Position numbers and translations under genes: made by a program | Assembly: GCF_001421355.1 (NCBI RefSeq) | Contig: NZ_LMKC01000001.1 | Span: 744,001-808,000, forward strand | Length of the DNA: 64,000 nucleotides | Source: Sphingomonas sp. Leaf9 | GTDB taxonomy: Bacteria > Pseudomonadota > Alphaproteobacteria > Sphingomonadales > Sphingomonadaceae | Direction of reading: 5' to 3' | Notes under the pieces: model-generated | What the model was told of the DNA's origin: nothing | Database searches by the model: none | What the model saw: only the letters and a program-made list of their open reading frames with translations | Part shown: positions 8,314-17,330 of the stretch, in pieces | How positions within the stretch are numbered: the stretch's first letter is position 1 | Layout of the letters: each line of letters begins with the position of its first letter

Positions 8314-8450
8314 GCTCCTCCCCGATACGGGGAGGGGGACCAGCCGAAGGCTGGTGGAGGGGGCTTTCGGCAAACGCTGAGGTAGCGATGGAGGACACCC
8401 CCCTCCACCACCGCTTCGCGGCGGTCCCCCTCCCCGGCACGGGGAGGAAT
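8314..8450. repeat. GC-rich palindromic intergenic repeat (CTCCCC...GGGGAG family), compound copy
   Basis: Two related hairpin units follow the map stop: CTCCCCGATACGGGGAG, then a spacer, then GGAGGACACCCCCCTCCACC with a GCTTCGCGGC loop and CTCCCCGGCACGGGGAG. A very similar second half recurs at 32542-32606, and the short core alone recurs at 47530-47558. Such elements are frequent between genes of sphingomonads. They could end transcription or stabilise mRNA ends; no coding potential is visible. Together with 8451-8619 this makes the 306-base gap between map and glnB. Confidence 0.8.
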
Positions 8451-8545
8451 ACACTGCCCAAAAAACCGGCACCCTGCCCCTTCCGCGGGCAATATCGACA
8501 CCCCTGCCCAAATCCCCGATGATCCCGCCACAGGCGAATCGCCAA

Positions 8546-8562
8546 TTGGCACGGTAATTGTT
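8546..8562 (+). promoter_or_regulatory. Sigma-54 (RpoN)-type promoter for glnB-glnA
   Basis: The sequence TTGGCACGGTAATTGTT matches the -24/-12 consensus (TGGCACG, four bases, TTGC) with the exact required spacing; the only deviation is T for C in the -12 GC. It lies 58 bases upstream of the glnB ATG. Sigma-54 control of PII and glutamine synthetase genes through NtrC is well known in proteobacteria. I see no clear NtrC palindrome in the 90 bases upstream. Confidence 0.6.
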
Positions 8563-8568
8563 TAATAG

Positions 8569-8958
<390 letters not shown>

Positions 8959-9048
8959 CGCAGCGCAGCATTATTTCGAATCACGGGGCGTTCCGGGGCG
9001 ATTGATTGCGCCGGATCGCGGGGTTTAATCCAGAAAGGGCAGTTTCCG

Positions 9049-10461
9049 ATGGCTACTACCGCCAGCACCATCCTGAAGCGGATCAAGGAAGAAGAGATCG
9101 AGTGGATCGATCTGCGCTTCACCGATCCCAAGGGCAAGTGGCAGCACCTGACCATGGTCGCGTCGATCCTGACCGATGACGAGCTGACCGACGGCCTGAT
9201 GTTCGACGGTTCGTCGATCGAAGGCTGGAAGGCGATCAACGAGTCCGACATGGTGCTGAAGCCCGATCTGGATGCGGTGTACACCGACCCGTTCTCGGCC
9301 ACCCCGATGCTGGTCATCTTCTGCGACGTTGTGGAACCGTCGACCGGCGAACTCTATGCCCGCGATCCGCGTTCGACCGCGAAGCGCGCCGAGGCGTATC
9401 TGAAGACCACCGGCATCGGCGACACCGTGTATGTCGGCCCGGAAGCCGAATTCTTCATGTTCGACGACGTGCGGTTCGAAAACAGCTATTCGACCAGCTA
9501 CTACAAGATCGACGACATCGAACTGCCGGGCAATTCGGGTCGCGAATATGAAGCCGGCAACATGGGCCACCGCCCGCGTGCCAAGGGCGGCTACTTCCCC
9601 GTCGCGCCGGTCGACAGCGCCGTCGACATCCGTGGCGAAATGGTCACCACGATGCTCGAAATGGGCCTGCCCTGCGACAAGCATCACCACGAAGTCGCCG
9701 CCGCACAGCACGAGCTGGGCCTGACGTTCGGCACGCTGACCACGACCGCCGATCGCATGCAGATCTACAAGTATGTCGTGCACCAGGTCGCGCATGCATA
9801 TGGCAAGACCGCTACGTTCATGCCGAAGCCGATCAAGGAAGATAACGGCTCGGGCATGCACACCCACTTCTCGATCTGGAACGGCGGCAACCCGCTGTTC
9901 GCCGGCGACGGCTATGCCGGCCTGTCGGACATGTGCCTGTATTTCATCGGCGGCATCATCAAGCATGCCAAGTCGGTGAACGCCTTCACCAACCCGACGA
10001 CCAACAGCTACAAGCGGCTGGTTCCGGGCTATGAAGCGCCGGTGCTGCTCGCCTATTCGGCGCGCAACCGCTCGGCATCGTGCCGCATCCCGTACGGCAC
10101 GGGTCCGAAGTCGAAGCGCGTCGAAGTCCGCTTCCCCGACGCGATGGCCAATCCCTATCTCGCCTATGCGGCGCTGATGATGGCCGGCCTCGACGGCATC
10201 CAGAACAAGATCCATCCGGGCGAAGCGATGGACAAGAACCTGTACGACCTGCCGCCGGCAGAGCTTGCCCAGGTCCCGACCGTCTGCGGTTCGCTCCGCG
10301 AAGCGCTCGACAGCCTCGAAGCCGATCACGACTATCTGCTGAAGGGCGACGTGTTCTCGAAGGACCAGATCGAGGCCTATGTCGAGATCAAGCGTGGCGA
10401 AGTGGCGCGGTGGGAAATGACCCCGAGCCCGGTCGAGTATGATATGTACTACAGCGCGTAA
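9049..10461 (+). CDS. glnA: Type I glutamine synthetase
   Basis: Dodecameric enzyme making glutamine from glutamate, ammonia and ATP; the main ammonia-assimilating step. The 470 residues are the usual GSI-beta length. Recognisable parts are [19 protein letters not shown], the metal-binding region [32 protein letters not shown], and the adenylylation site NLYDLPPAE, whose Tyr is modified by GlnE. AGAAAGGG precedes the ATG. A rho-independent terminator lies 115 bases after the stop. Confidence 0.97.
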   Translation: MATTASTILKRIKEEEIEWIDLRFTDPKGKWQHLTMVASILTDDELTDGLMFDGSSIEGWKAINESDMVLKPDLDAVYTDPFSATPMLVIFCDVVEPSTGELYARDPRSTAKRAEAYLKTTGIGDTVYVGPEAEFFMFDDVRFENSYSTSYYKIDDIELPGNSGREYEAGNMGHRPRAKGGYFPVAPVDSAVDIRGEMVTTMLEMGLPCDKHHHEVAAAQHELGLTFGTLTTTADRMQIYKYVVHQVAHAYGKTATFMPKPIKEDNGSGMHTHFSIWNGGNPLFAGDGYAGLSDMCLYFIGGIIKHAKSVNAFTNPTTNSYKRLVPGYEAPVLLAYSARNRSASCRIPYGTGPKSKRVEVRFPDAMANPYLAYAALMMAGLDGIQNKIHPGEAMDKNLYDLPPAELAQVPTVCGSLREALDSLEADHDYLLKGDVFSKDQIEAYVEIKRGEVARWEMTPSPVEYDMYYSA

Positions 10462-10576
10462 GACGCGGCGACGACCGCGCCGGTGCGTCCAGCGGACGCA
10501 TCCGCGCTGTCGGCCGGCCTTGCCAACCGGCGAGGACCGACGACGTGGCTTCGCCACGTCGCGCTTGAGTTGAGAG

Positions 10577-10614
10577 AAAGGCGTCGGGCGCAGATCCCGG
10601 CGCCTTTTCTTTTT
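10577..10614 (+). terminator. Rho-independent terminator of glnB-glnA
   Basis: A 12-base stem (AAAGGCGTCGGG against CCCGGCGCCTTT, one G-T wobble) with a 7-base loop is followed by TTCTTTTT. It closes the nitrogen unit. The whole 10462-10785 gap (324 bases) holds this terminator, a smaller hairpin with arms GACGTGG/CCACGTC upstream of it, and a dispersed palindrome at 10654-10685; no gene is seen in it. Confidence 0.85.
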
Positions 10615-10653
10615 CGAACACTCAGCCGTCCCGTTTCCTACCGGCCGAAGAAG

Positions 10654-10685
10654 AAGCGGGACCCCGGATCAAGTCCGGGGTGACG
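10654..10685. repeat. Dispersed palindrome ACCCCGGATCAAGTCCGGGGT
   Basis: AAGCGGGACCCCGGATCAAG continuing into TCCGGGGTGACG. The same 32 bases form each arm of the large inverted repeat at 34669-34752, and a variant lies at 25502-25530. This is one of the short palindromic families spread through sphingomonad intergenic DNA. The preceding ACCGGCCG also occurs in the loop of the 34.7 kb copy. Confidence 0.75.
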
Positions 10686-10785
10686 GTGCGAGCGAGGATA
10701 ACCTACCCTCCCCGCACCCCCGCCACACAAACGTCACATCCCCATGGTCAACGCACCCGACCACCCGCCACAGGAATCGCCGCCC

Positions 10786-11730
10786 ATGACCGTCCGCCTC
10801 GACCGCCGCACGCTGCTCAGCGGTTTCGCCATCGGTGCCGCCAGCCTGACCGTCGCCCCGGCCGAGGCCCGCACGACCAGGGGCTGCACCTTTGCCGTGC
10901 TGGGCGACTGGGGCCGCGACACGCCCGAACAGCATCATGTCGCCGCCGCGATGGGCCGCGCGGCGGCGGAAGCGGGCAGCGATTTCGTGCTGGCAATCGG
11001 CGACAATTTCTACAGCGACGGCGTGACCTCCACCGACGACCCGCTATGGCAGTCGGTGTTCGAGGGCGTGTACACCCACCCCGCGTTGCAGGTGCCGTGG
11101 TACGCGCTGCTCGGCAATCACGACTATCGTGGCAATCCGCAGGCGCAGCTCGACTATAGCGCGCGCAGCAAGCGCTGGCGGATGCCGGCACGCTATTATC
11201 AGGTCGCCGATGCGTCGCTGGCGCGGGCGGATACCGAGCTGTTCGCGATCGATACCTCGCCCTTTGTGGAGCGATATCGCGAGAATGACGGCATGATCGG
11301 CAGCAACACCCGGTCGCAGGATACGAAGCAACAGCTGGCGTGGCTCGACCATGCGCTGTCGCAGTCGCGCGCCAAGTGGAAGCTGGTCACCGGCCATCAC
11401 CCGATCCGCTCGGGCGGCAGCGGCCATGGCGACCAGCCGGAGATCATCGCGCAGGTCCTGCCGATCCTGAACCGGCATGGCGTCCAGGCCTATATCGCGG
11501 GCCACGACCACGACCTGCAGCATATCCGCCGTGATCGCATCGACATGATCCAGTGCGGCGGAGGCATGGAGGCACGGCCGGTCAAGCCGGTCGAGGGCAC
11601 CCGCTTCTGCCGCGCTGCCGCCGGGTTCGGCATGGTCAGGATCGCCGGCGACCTGTTGTCGTTCGACCTGCGCGACGAACGCGGGGCCAGCCTTTACAAC
11701 GCGTCGGTGCCGGTGCGCGTCACGGCATGA
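10786..11730 (+). CDS. Secreted metallophosphatase, purple acid phosphatase (type 5) like
   Basis: Predicted exported phosphomonoesterase of 314 residues. A leader with twin arginines (RLDRRTLLSGFAIGAASL) suggests Tat export. The five metallophosphoesterase blocks are all present: LGDWGRD, AIGDNFY, LLGNHDY, VTGHHP and IAGHDHD. Spacing and the RWRMPARYYQV segment fit tartrate-resistant-type acid phosphatases. I start at the ATG at 10786; one at 10744 would put 14 residues before the leader. The 3' end overlaps the convergent transporter remnant by 11 bases. The natural substrate is unknown. Confidence 0.85.
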   Translation: MTVRLDRRTLLSGFAIGAASLTVAPAEARTTRGCTFAVLGDWGRDTPEQHHVAAAMGRAAAEAGSDFVLAIGDNFYSDGVTSTDDPLWQSVFEGVYTHPALQVPWYALLGNHDYRGNPQAQLDYSARSKRWRMPARYYQVADASLARADTELFAIDTSPFVERYRENDGMIGSNTRSQDTKQQLAWLDHALSQSRAKWKLVTGHHPIRSGGSGHGDQPEIIAQVLPILNRHGVQAYIAGHDHDLQHIRRDRIDMIQCGGGMEARPVKPVEGTRFCRAAAGFGMVRIAGDLLSFDLRDERGASLYNASVPVRVTA

Positions 11731-13144
11731 CCGGCGGGATATAGGGCAGCGTAAACGCCAGCGCCCACAGCAGGAGCAGCACCAGCGGCAGGTGGACGAT
11801 CAGCTGGAGGAAGCTGAACCCGACGATATCGCGCGCCTTCAGCCCGAGGATGCCGAGGAGCGGCAGCATCCAAAAAGGGTTGATGAGGTTCGGCAGCGCT
11901 TCGGACGCGTTGTAGATCTGTACCGCCCAGCCGAGATGGACGTGCAGGTCGTTCGCCGCCTGCATCACATACGGTGCCTCCAGCAGCCATTTGCCCCCGC
12001 CCGAGGGTATGAAGAAGCCGAGGATCGCCGATTAGACCCCCATGGTCAGCGGAAACGTCTCGGTGGTGTTCAGCGAGACGAAGGCATGGGCGATGACGTC
12101 GGAGAGGGTCGATCCATCGGCGCTCTTCGCGGTGGTCATCATAGCGGCGATGGCGGCGTAGAACGGATATTGGATCAGGATGCCGGCGGTCGCGGGGACC
12201 GACCGGGCGAGCGCATTCAGGAAGCGCTTGGGCCGCCAGTGCAGCACCAGCCCCGCCATCAGGAACAGGAAGTTGTAGGTGTTGAGGTTGGAGATCGCGA
12301 CCATCCACGGCTGGCGCGCAAACTCCTGCACCAGCCAGCCCGCCGCCAGTAGTCCGATCAGCACGGTGAGCAACGGCGCATGTTCCAGCCACTCGCCGGG
12401 CTGGGTGCGGGGCGGCAGCGCGTCGTCCTCGCGCGCCGGGTCGATACCCATGTCCTGCGCCGTCACCGCGCTGTCGCGGCCGGGGGCCGATGCGATGGCG
12501 ATCACCGTCGATACCATAATCAGGATCGCGGCGATTAGCATCGATTGCCACAGGAAGATCGTCTGGCTGAACGGGATGACGCCGGTTATCGGCAGCAGGC
12601 CGGGCGGCAGGCTGGCCGGGTTTGCCTGTAGCTGCGCCGACGAAGAGGACAGCCCCATCGCCCAGGTCGCGCCAAGGCCGAGATACGCCGCCGCCCCGCC
12701 CGCCCGGTAGTCCATCCTGAGTTCAGTGCGCCGCGCCAGCGCACGGGTCAGCAGCCCGCCAAAGATCAGGCTCAATCCCCAGCTGAGCAGCGAGGACAGC
12801 ATCGTCGCGATGGCGATCAGGCCGATCGCGCCGCGCCCGCTCTTGGGGATCAGTGCCAGCCGGTCGATCAGCCGCTGCATCGGCGCCGAGGTCGCGACGA
12901 CGTAGCCGCCGATGGTCACGAACGCCATTTGCATCGTGAACGGGATCAGTGTCCAGAAACCGTCGCCGAAGCTCTTCGTCACCGCCGCAACCGGCGCGCC
13001 GTTGGCGAGCACCGCGACCGCGACGACCACGACGGCCAGCGCCACGAAGACGAAGGCATCGGGGAACCAGCGTTCGGCCCAGTCGGTGAAGCGCAGCGCG
13101 ATGCGGGCAAGGCGTCCATCAGCGGCGGGGGCGACAGCGGGCAT
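11720..13144 (-). pseudogene. AtoE-type short-chain fatty acid transporter, interrupted by an in-frame TAA
   Basis: The reading frame from ATG 13144 encodes 370 residues of a multi-helix short-chain fatty acid permease (FPDAFVFVALAVVVVAVAVL, TMQMAFVTIGGYVVATS). It stops at a TAA at 12032-12034 after NTTETFPLTMGV. The same frame then continues without a break as SAILGFFIPSGGGKWLLEAP and on to 11720, exactly the conserved C-terminal part of AtoE proteins (IPSGGGKW motif). Without the stop it would encode 474 residues, close to the usual length. One base change from a Tyr codon (TAC or TAT) explains it. Either a recent nonsense mutation or a sequencing error; the rest is intact. Confidence 0.85.
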
Positions 13145-13172
13145 TGGCGTCTCCGGTCGTTCGGCTTGCGGT

Positions 13173-16100
13173 TCAGTAATCGCGCGAGATGCGGACGTTG
13201 GTGCTCTGGCGACCGATGGTGGAGATCGACGCGAGCAGCGACAGCCAGCGCGTAACCTGGAACTCGATCCGGGTGGCGCTATAGCCCTGTCCGTCGGTCA
13301 CGATCTCCGCATAGAATCGCCGCGTCAGATATTTGCCGGCGGCAACCGAGGTGCCCTGCCCCGTCTGCGGATCGGCGGGCAGGATGCGCAGCCGGTCGAG
13401 CCCGGCGGCACGGCGGACGGCATTGATCGGGTTCAGCACGCCCTCGCCATTCTGCAGCGCGGCGACGGCGGCGGCCAGCTGCAATGCTTCGGGCGCGGAC
13501 AGGTTGGTGATCGACGTGCCGAACAACAGGCGGGACAGCAGTTCGTCCTCGGGCAGTGCCGGCACGCTCTGGAAACTGATTTCGGGCCGGGTCGCGGTGC
13601 CGGCGACGCGGATAGTCGCGTTCAGCCCCTGCGTATCGGCATTGGCGGCGATATCGAGCGCGGGGTCGGCCGGGCTTTCGCCGTTGAAGCGCAGCGCGCC
13701 GCGATCGACGCGGAACTCGCGCCCGGCAAATTCATAATCGCCGCGCACCAGATCGGCGCGGCCGTTGATGATCGGGCTGGTCGGCTCCCCGGTGATGGCG
13801 AGGTCGGCGGACCATTCGCTGTTGAGGCCGAGGCCGGTGACGATCAGCCCGCCGGGCGCGCGGGCGCGCAGGTCGAGCTTCCACGGCACCACCGCCGCGC
13901 TGGCTTCGTCGTCGCCGTCGGGGCGGTTGATCTCGCGGATGTTGAGGCGCGGGATCGGGGCGGTGGCGGTCGCACGGCCAAGGCGATAGCGGCTGCCATC
14001 CATCCGCACCTCGCCGGAAATGGTGCCCCCCGCCCCGTCGCTGCGCACGCGGATCGGGCCGGTGACAGTTGCGCCGATCGAGTCGGTGTTGATGAGCCGC
14101 GCGCGGTCGGCGTTGAGCGACAGGTCGATGCCGAAGCCGCGCACGGCGGCGAATTCGAACGCGCCGGTGCCGGTCACCCGCCCCTGCCGACCGTCGTTCG
14201 CCGCGAACCGATCGATCACCAGCCGCGACCCGTCGAAACGCCCCTGCGCCTCCACGCCGGTCAGCACGGTGCCGGTGATCGCGCTTTCGATGCGCGCACC
14301 GCTGGAGCGCACGACACCGCGGATGCGCGGGTCGGCAAGACGGCCCGTGACGTCGGCGCCGACCGAGACCGGGCCGGACAGGTCGAACAGCTCGATCCCG
14401 GTCAGCCGCCACAGCGTATCGGCCGGGCCGCCATAGCGCAGCTGCGCAAACAAGGGCGCGTTGTTCAGCCGGGTGGCAAGATCGCCTTCCCCCAGCGGAG
14501 AGAGACGCGCCTGCGCCCGGCCGATCGTCTTGCCGCCGCTCGCCATCACCGCGCGCACCCCGGCGCGGTTCGCATCCAGCACCGCCGCCACGCCGACATC
14601 GATCGGGGTCGACGACACCACCAGCCCGGAACGGCTGAGACCGCGAATGGTCAAGTCGACCCGCCCGCTGGGAGTATTCCCCCGCGTGGCATAGGCGATC
14701 TTACCCGACGCGCTGCCGCTCAGGCCCAGCCCCGGATAGCCGATGTCGAGCACGGCAAGCGGCATCCGCGTGACATCGAGCGCCAGTTCCGTAGTGTCCG
14801 CCCCCACCGCGCCGCCGACCGTCGCGGTGCCGCCGGCAAAGCTGAACTGCGTTGGTGCCAGTCGCCAGCCATCGCCCTCGCGCCGGATCACCGCCGGGGT
14901 TTCGAGCTTCAGCGGCCGGCGGTCGAGCGTACCCTCCGCGCTGATGCGATATTCGTCGGCGGTGACCTGCGTCACGCTCTGGATCGAAAAGGCGCGGCCG
15001 CGCGATCCAGCGATCGCGGCGCGCACTTCGCCGACGCCGTCGACCAGCTTCGCACTGCCCGCCAGCCGCGCGATCGACAGCTTGCCCCGGCGGAACCCCT
15101 GCGCGGTCATCGTCGCGTCGAGGGTCGTGCCACCGCCCGCCAGCACGATTCCGGCCTCCAGCCGGGCACGCCGCACCGATCCCGCCGTGCCCAGTTTCGC
15201 CCGCGTGGCATCCAGCGCGATATCGATCCGCTGGTCGCTACCCTGCGGGCGGAAGTCGATCGTCCCGGCAAACCCGCCGCCATCGACGTTCAGCCGACCG
15301 AAAAAGCCATTCTCGACAATATCGATCCCGCCGGTCGCACGGGTCCCGCTGACCTCCAGTTCGTCGACCGCGATCCGCGCCGTGCCGCCGGTCGGCAACA
15401 GGATGCGGCCATTGGCGGTGAACGGCCCGAGACGCGAACCGCCCTGCGCGCGATAGGCGAACCCCTCCGCCGTCGGGTCGAGATGCGCGACCACGTTGGC
15501 AAGGCCCAGCGTGGCGTTCGGCGATGCGAAGCGCAGGTCGAGCGTCGGCTTGGAGATATTGCCGTCGAGCACCAGCTGCACCGGGCCATAGGTCGCCTGT
15601 CGCCCGCTTCCTTCGAAATGGAAGGTGCCGTCGCGGCGGCGATAGCCGTTGCCGCTGAGCGTCAGGCCGGGCGAGGTGAGCCGCAGTCCGCGCAGGTACA
15701 GGATGCCGTCCTTGCCGCGTTCCAGCCCGGTTTCGATGCGGGGCAGTCCCTGCGTCAGCGAGCGGAAGAAGCCGTTGTCGAGCCGGCGGACCTGCGCCAT
15801 GCCCCGTCCGACGATCCGCGTGCCGCCGCCCGGAATGGGAACGGCGGTCAGCTTCGTCTGGACATCGACCAGCCCGAGGCCGGGGATCAGATAGCGTTGC
15901 AGTGCGCCGCTGATCCCGACCTCATAGCGGCCAGTGGTCAGGTCGAGCGTCAGCATGATCCGGCCGTTGAGTTTGTCCGACCGTACGATCAAGTCGTTGC
16001 CGACCAGCGTCTTCGCACCGACCGCCAGCTTGCCGGTCACCGACAGGTTGCGCAGGATGCCGCCCGCCACATCGCCGACGCCGGTGACCCGCGCCGCCGC

Positions 16101-17330
16101 CAGCCGGATCGGCACGATCACCGGCGCCTTCGAAAACCGCCCCTGTCCGGCGGCGACCACCTGTTCGAACCCGGTCTGGTCGAACGCCAGCCGATTGGCG
16201 CGCAGGCGGTAATCGAAGCGTGCGGTCGAAAACTCCCCGTCGAGGATCGTGCGGAGTTCGATATCGCGCCCGGTCATGTTGGGGAACATCGCCGCCGGGC
16301 GCAGCAGCCGTGCGCGCAGGCGCAGGTCGCGAAACGCACTGGTGCCAAGGTCGACGATGCCGTCCGCCTCCAGCGCAAGCGCGGCACTGCGCAGCGCAAG
16401 CACGCCGTCGATCCGGCGATCGGCGAAGGTCGCGCTGCCGCGCACGCGAACCTGGGGGGCGGTCAGCCGCTGGAGCTTGCCCTGCAGCAGCGTCGACGGC
16501 GCAAGCGTACCGCCCAGCGTATAGCGCCCCGCGCGCACGCCCAGCGTCAGGTCGATGATCCGCGCACGACCGGCGTCGGCAACCGCGCGCCCGTCCCATG
16601 CCGACCAGCGCCCGTCGCCTGACACCTCCACCGACAAAGGCCGGCGAATACCGCTGGCGGTGGCGAGCAGACCGTCGCCCGCCCCCCGCGCCCGCAGGTC
16701 GATATCGAAGCGGTCGCGATCCGGTTCGGCATCGATGCGCAGCCGCAGCCGGTCGCTGGCGGCGATATCGAGCGCGAGGTCGACCAGCGCCCGGCCGGAT
16801 CGGACATCCGCCTGTCCGGACAGCTTGCCCGTGCGCGCGGTGCCGGTCACACCCTTGGCCAGCTCCAGCCGCTCGACGCTCAGCCGGCCGATACGAATGT
16901 CGAAGCTCGGCAGGATCGGGGTCTTGCGCCCGGTCGGCGTCGGTTGCGGCAGCTTGGCAAGGATCGCGCGCGGGATGGTCAGGCTGTTGATCGACAGCCG
17001 GTTCGACACGAATTCCCATGGCCGCCAGTCGAGTTCGGCGAGCGGTGCGCGCAGCACCAGCCCCTTCGCGTCATAGATACGCACGTCGATCAGCCGCGCA
17101 CGGGTGTAGATCGACCCGTCGATCCGCCCGATGCGATAGCGCATGCCGTTGGCGGGCTTCATCGTCGCGATACGGTTGGCGATCAGCCGGTGGCCCGGCC
17201 CGGTATCGATCACCACCAGCGCACCGACGATCAGAACGATGATGGCGAGAACCAGTTGCGCCAGCCGCCGGCCCCAGCCGATGCGGCGCTTCACCACCAC
17301 CGGCGGCGTTTCGACCGGTTCGTCGTTCAA
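13173..17330 (-). CDS. tamB: TamB-like translocation and assembly module subunit
   Basis: Giant inner-membrane anchored protein (1385 residues) that spans the periplasm as a long beta-taco groove and works with TamA in outer-membrane protein or phospholipid delivery. It has one N-terminal membrane helix (about 24-48, LAQLVLAIIVLIVGALVVID), a very long repetitive beta-rich body, and the C-terminal TamB (DUF490) domain (about 1040-1385) with DPALDIAANADTQGLNATI and the family's RISRDY end. The start overlaps the tamA stop by four bases, so they form one operon with tamA first. Confidence 0.93.
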   Translation of the reverse strand: MNDEPVETPPVVVKRRIGWGRRLAQLVLAIIVLIVGALVVIDTGPGHRLIANRIATMKPANGMRYRIGRIDGSIYTRARLIDVRIYDAKGLVLRAPLAELDWRPWEFVSNRLSINSLTIPRAILAKLPQPTPTGRKTPILPSFDIRIGRLSVERLELAKGVTGTARTGKLSGQADVRSGRALVDLALDIAASDRLRLRIDAEPDRDRFDIDLRARGAGDGLLATASGIRRPLSVEVSGDGRWSAWDGRAVADAGRARIIDLTLGVRAGRYTLGGTLAPSTLLQGKLQRLTAPQVRVRGSATFADRRIDGVLALRSAALALEADGIVDLGTSAFRDLRLRARLLRPAAMFPNMTGRDIELRTILDGEFSTARFDYRLRANRLAFDQTGFEQVVAAGQGRFSKAPVIVPIRLAAARVTGVGDVAGGILRNLSVTGKLAVGAKTLVGNDLIVRSDKLNGRIMLTLDLTTGRYEVGISGALQRYLIPGLGLVDVQTKLTAVPIPGGGTRIVGRGMAQVRRLDNGFFRSLTQGLPRIETGLERGKDGILYLRGLRLTSPGLTLSGNGYRRRDGTFHFEGSGRQATYGPVQLVLDGNISKPTLDLRFASPNATLGLANVVAHLDPTAEGFAYRAQGGSRLGPFTANGRILLPTGGTARIAVDELEVSGTRATGGIDIVENGFFGRLNVDGGGFAGTIDFRPQGSDQRIDIALDATRAKLGTAGSVRRARLEAGIVLAGGGTTLDATMTAQGFRRGKLSIARLAGSAKLVDGVGEVRAAIAGSRGRAFSIQSVTQVTADEYRISAEGTLDRRPLKLETPAVIRREGDGWRLAPTQFSFAGGTATVGGAVGADTTELALDVTRMPLAVLDIGYPGLGLSGSASGKIAYATRGNTPSGRVDLTIRGLSRSGLVVSSTPIDVGVAAVLDANRAGVRAVMASGGKTIGRAQARLSPLGEGDLATRLNNAPLFAQLRYGGPADTLWRLTGIELFDLSGPVSVGADVTGRLADPRIRGVVRSSGARIESAITGTVLTGVEAQGRFDGSRLVIDRFAANDGRQGRVTGTGAFEFAAVRGFGIDLSLNADRARLINTDSIGATVTGPIRVRSDGAGGTISGEVRMDGSRYRLGRATATAPIPRLNIREINRPDGDDEASAAVVPWKLDLRARAPGGLIVTGLGLNSEWSADLAITGEPTSPIINGRADLVRGDYEFAGREFRVDRGALRFNGESPADPALDIAANADTQGLNATIRVAGTATRPEISFQSVPALPEDELLSRLLFGTSITNLSAPEALQLAAAVAALQNGEGVLNPINAVRRAAGLDRLRILPADPQTGQGTSVAAGKYLTRRFYAEIVTDGQGYSATRIEFQVTRWLSLLASISTIGRQSTNVRISRDY

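Noticed and set aside
10500..10560. Hairpin with arms GACGTGG/CCACGTC after glnA as a separate terminator or small RNA
   Set aside because: No T run and no promoter; the real terminator lies just downstream.
12912..16622. Plus-strand open frame of over 1200 codons opposite tamB
   Set aside because: Shadow of tamB in a high-GC genome; composition is Arg/Gln/His-rich and not protein-like.
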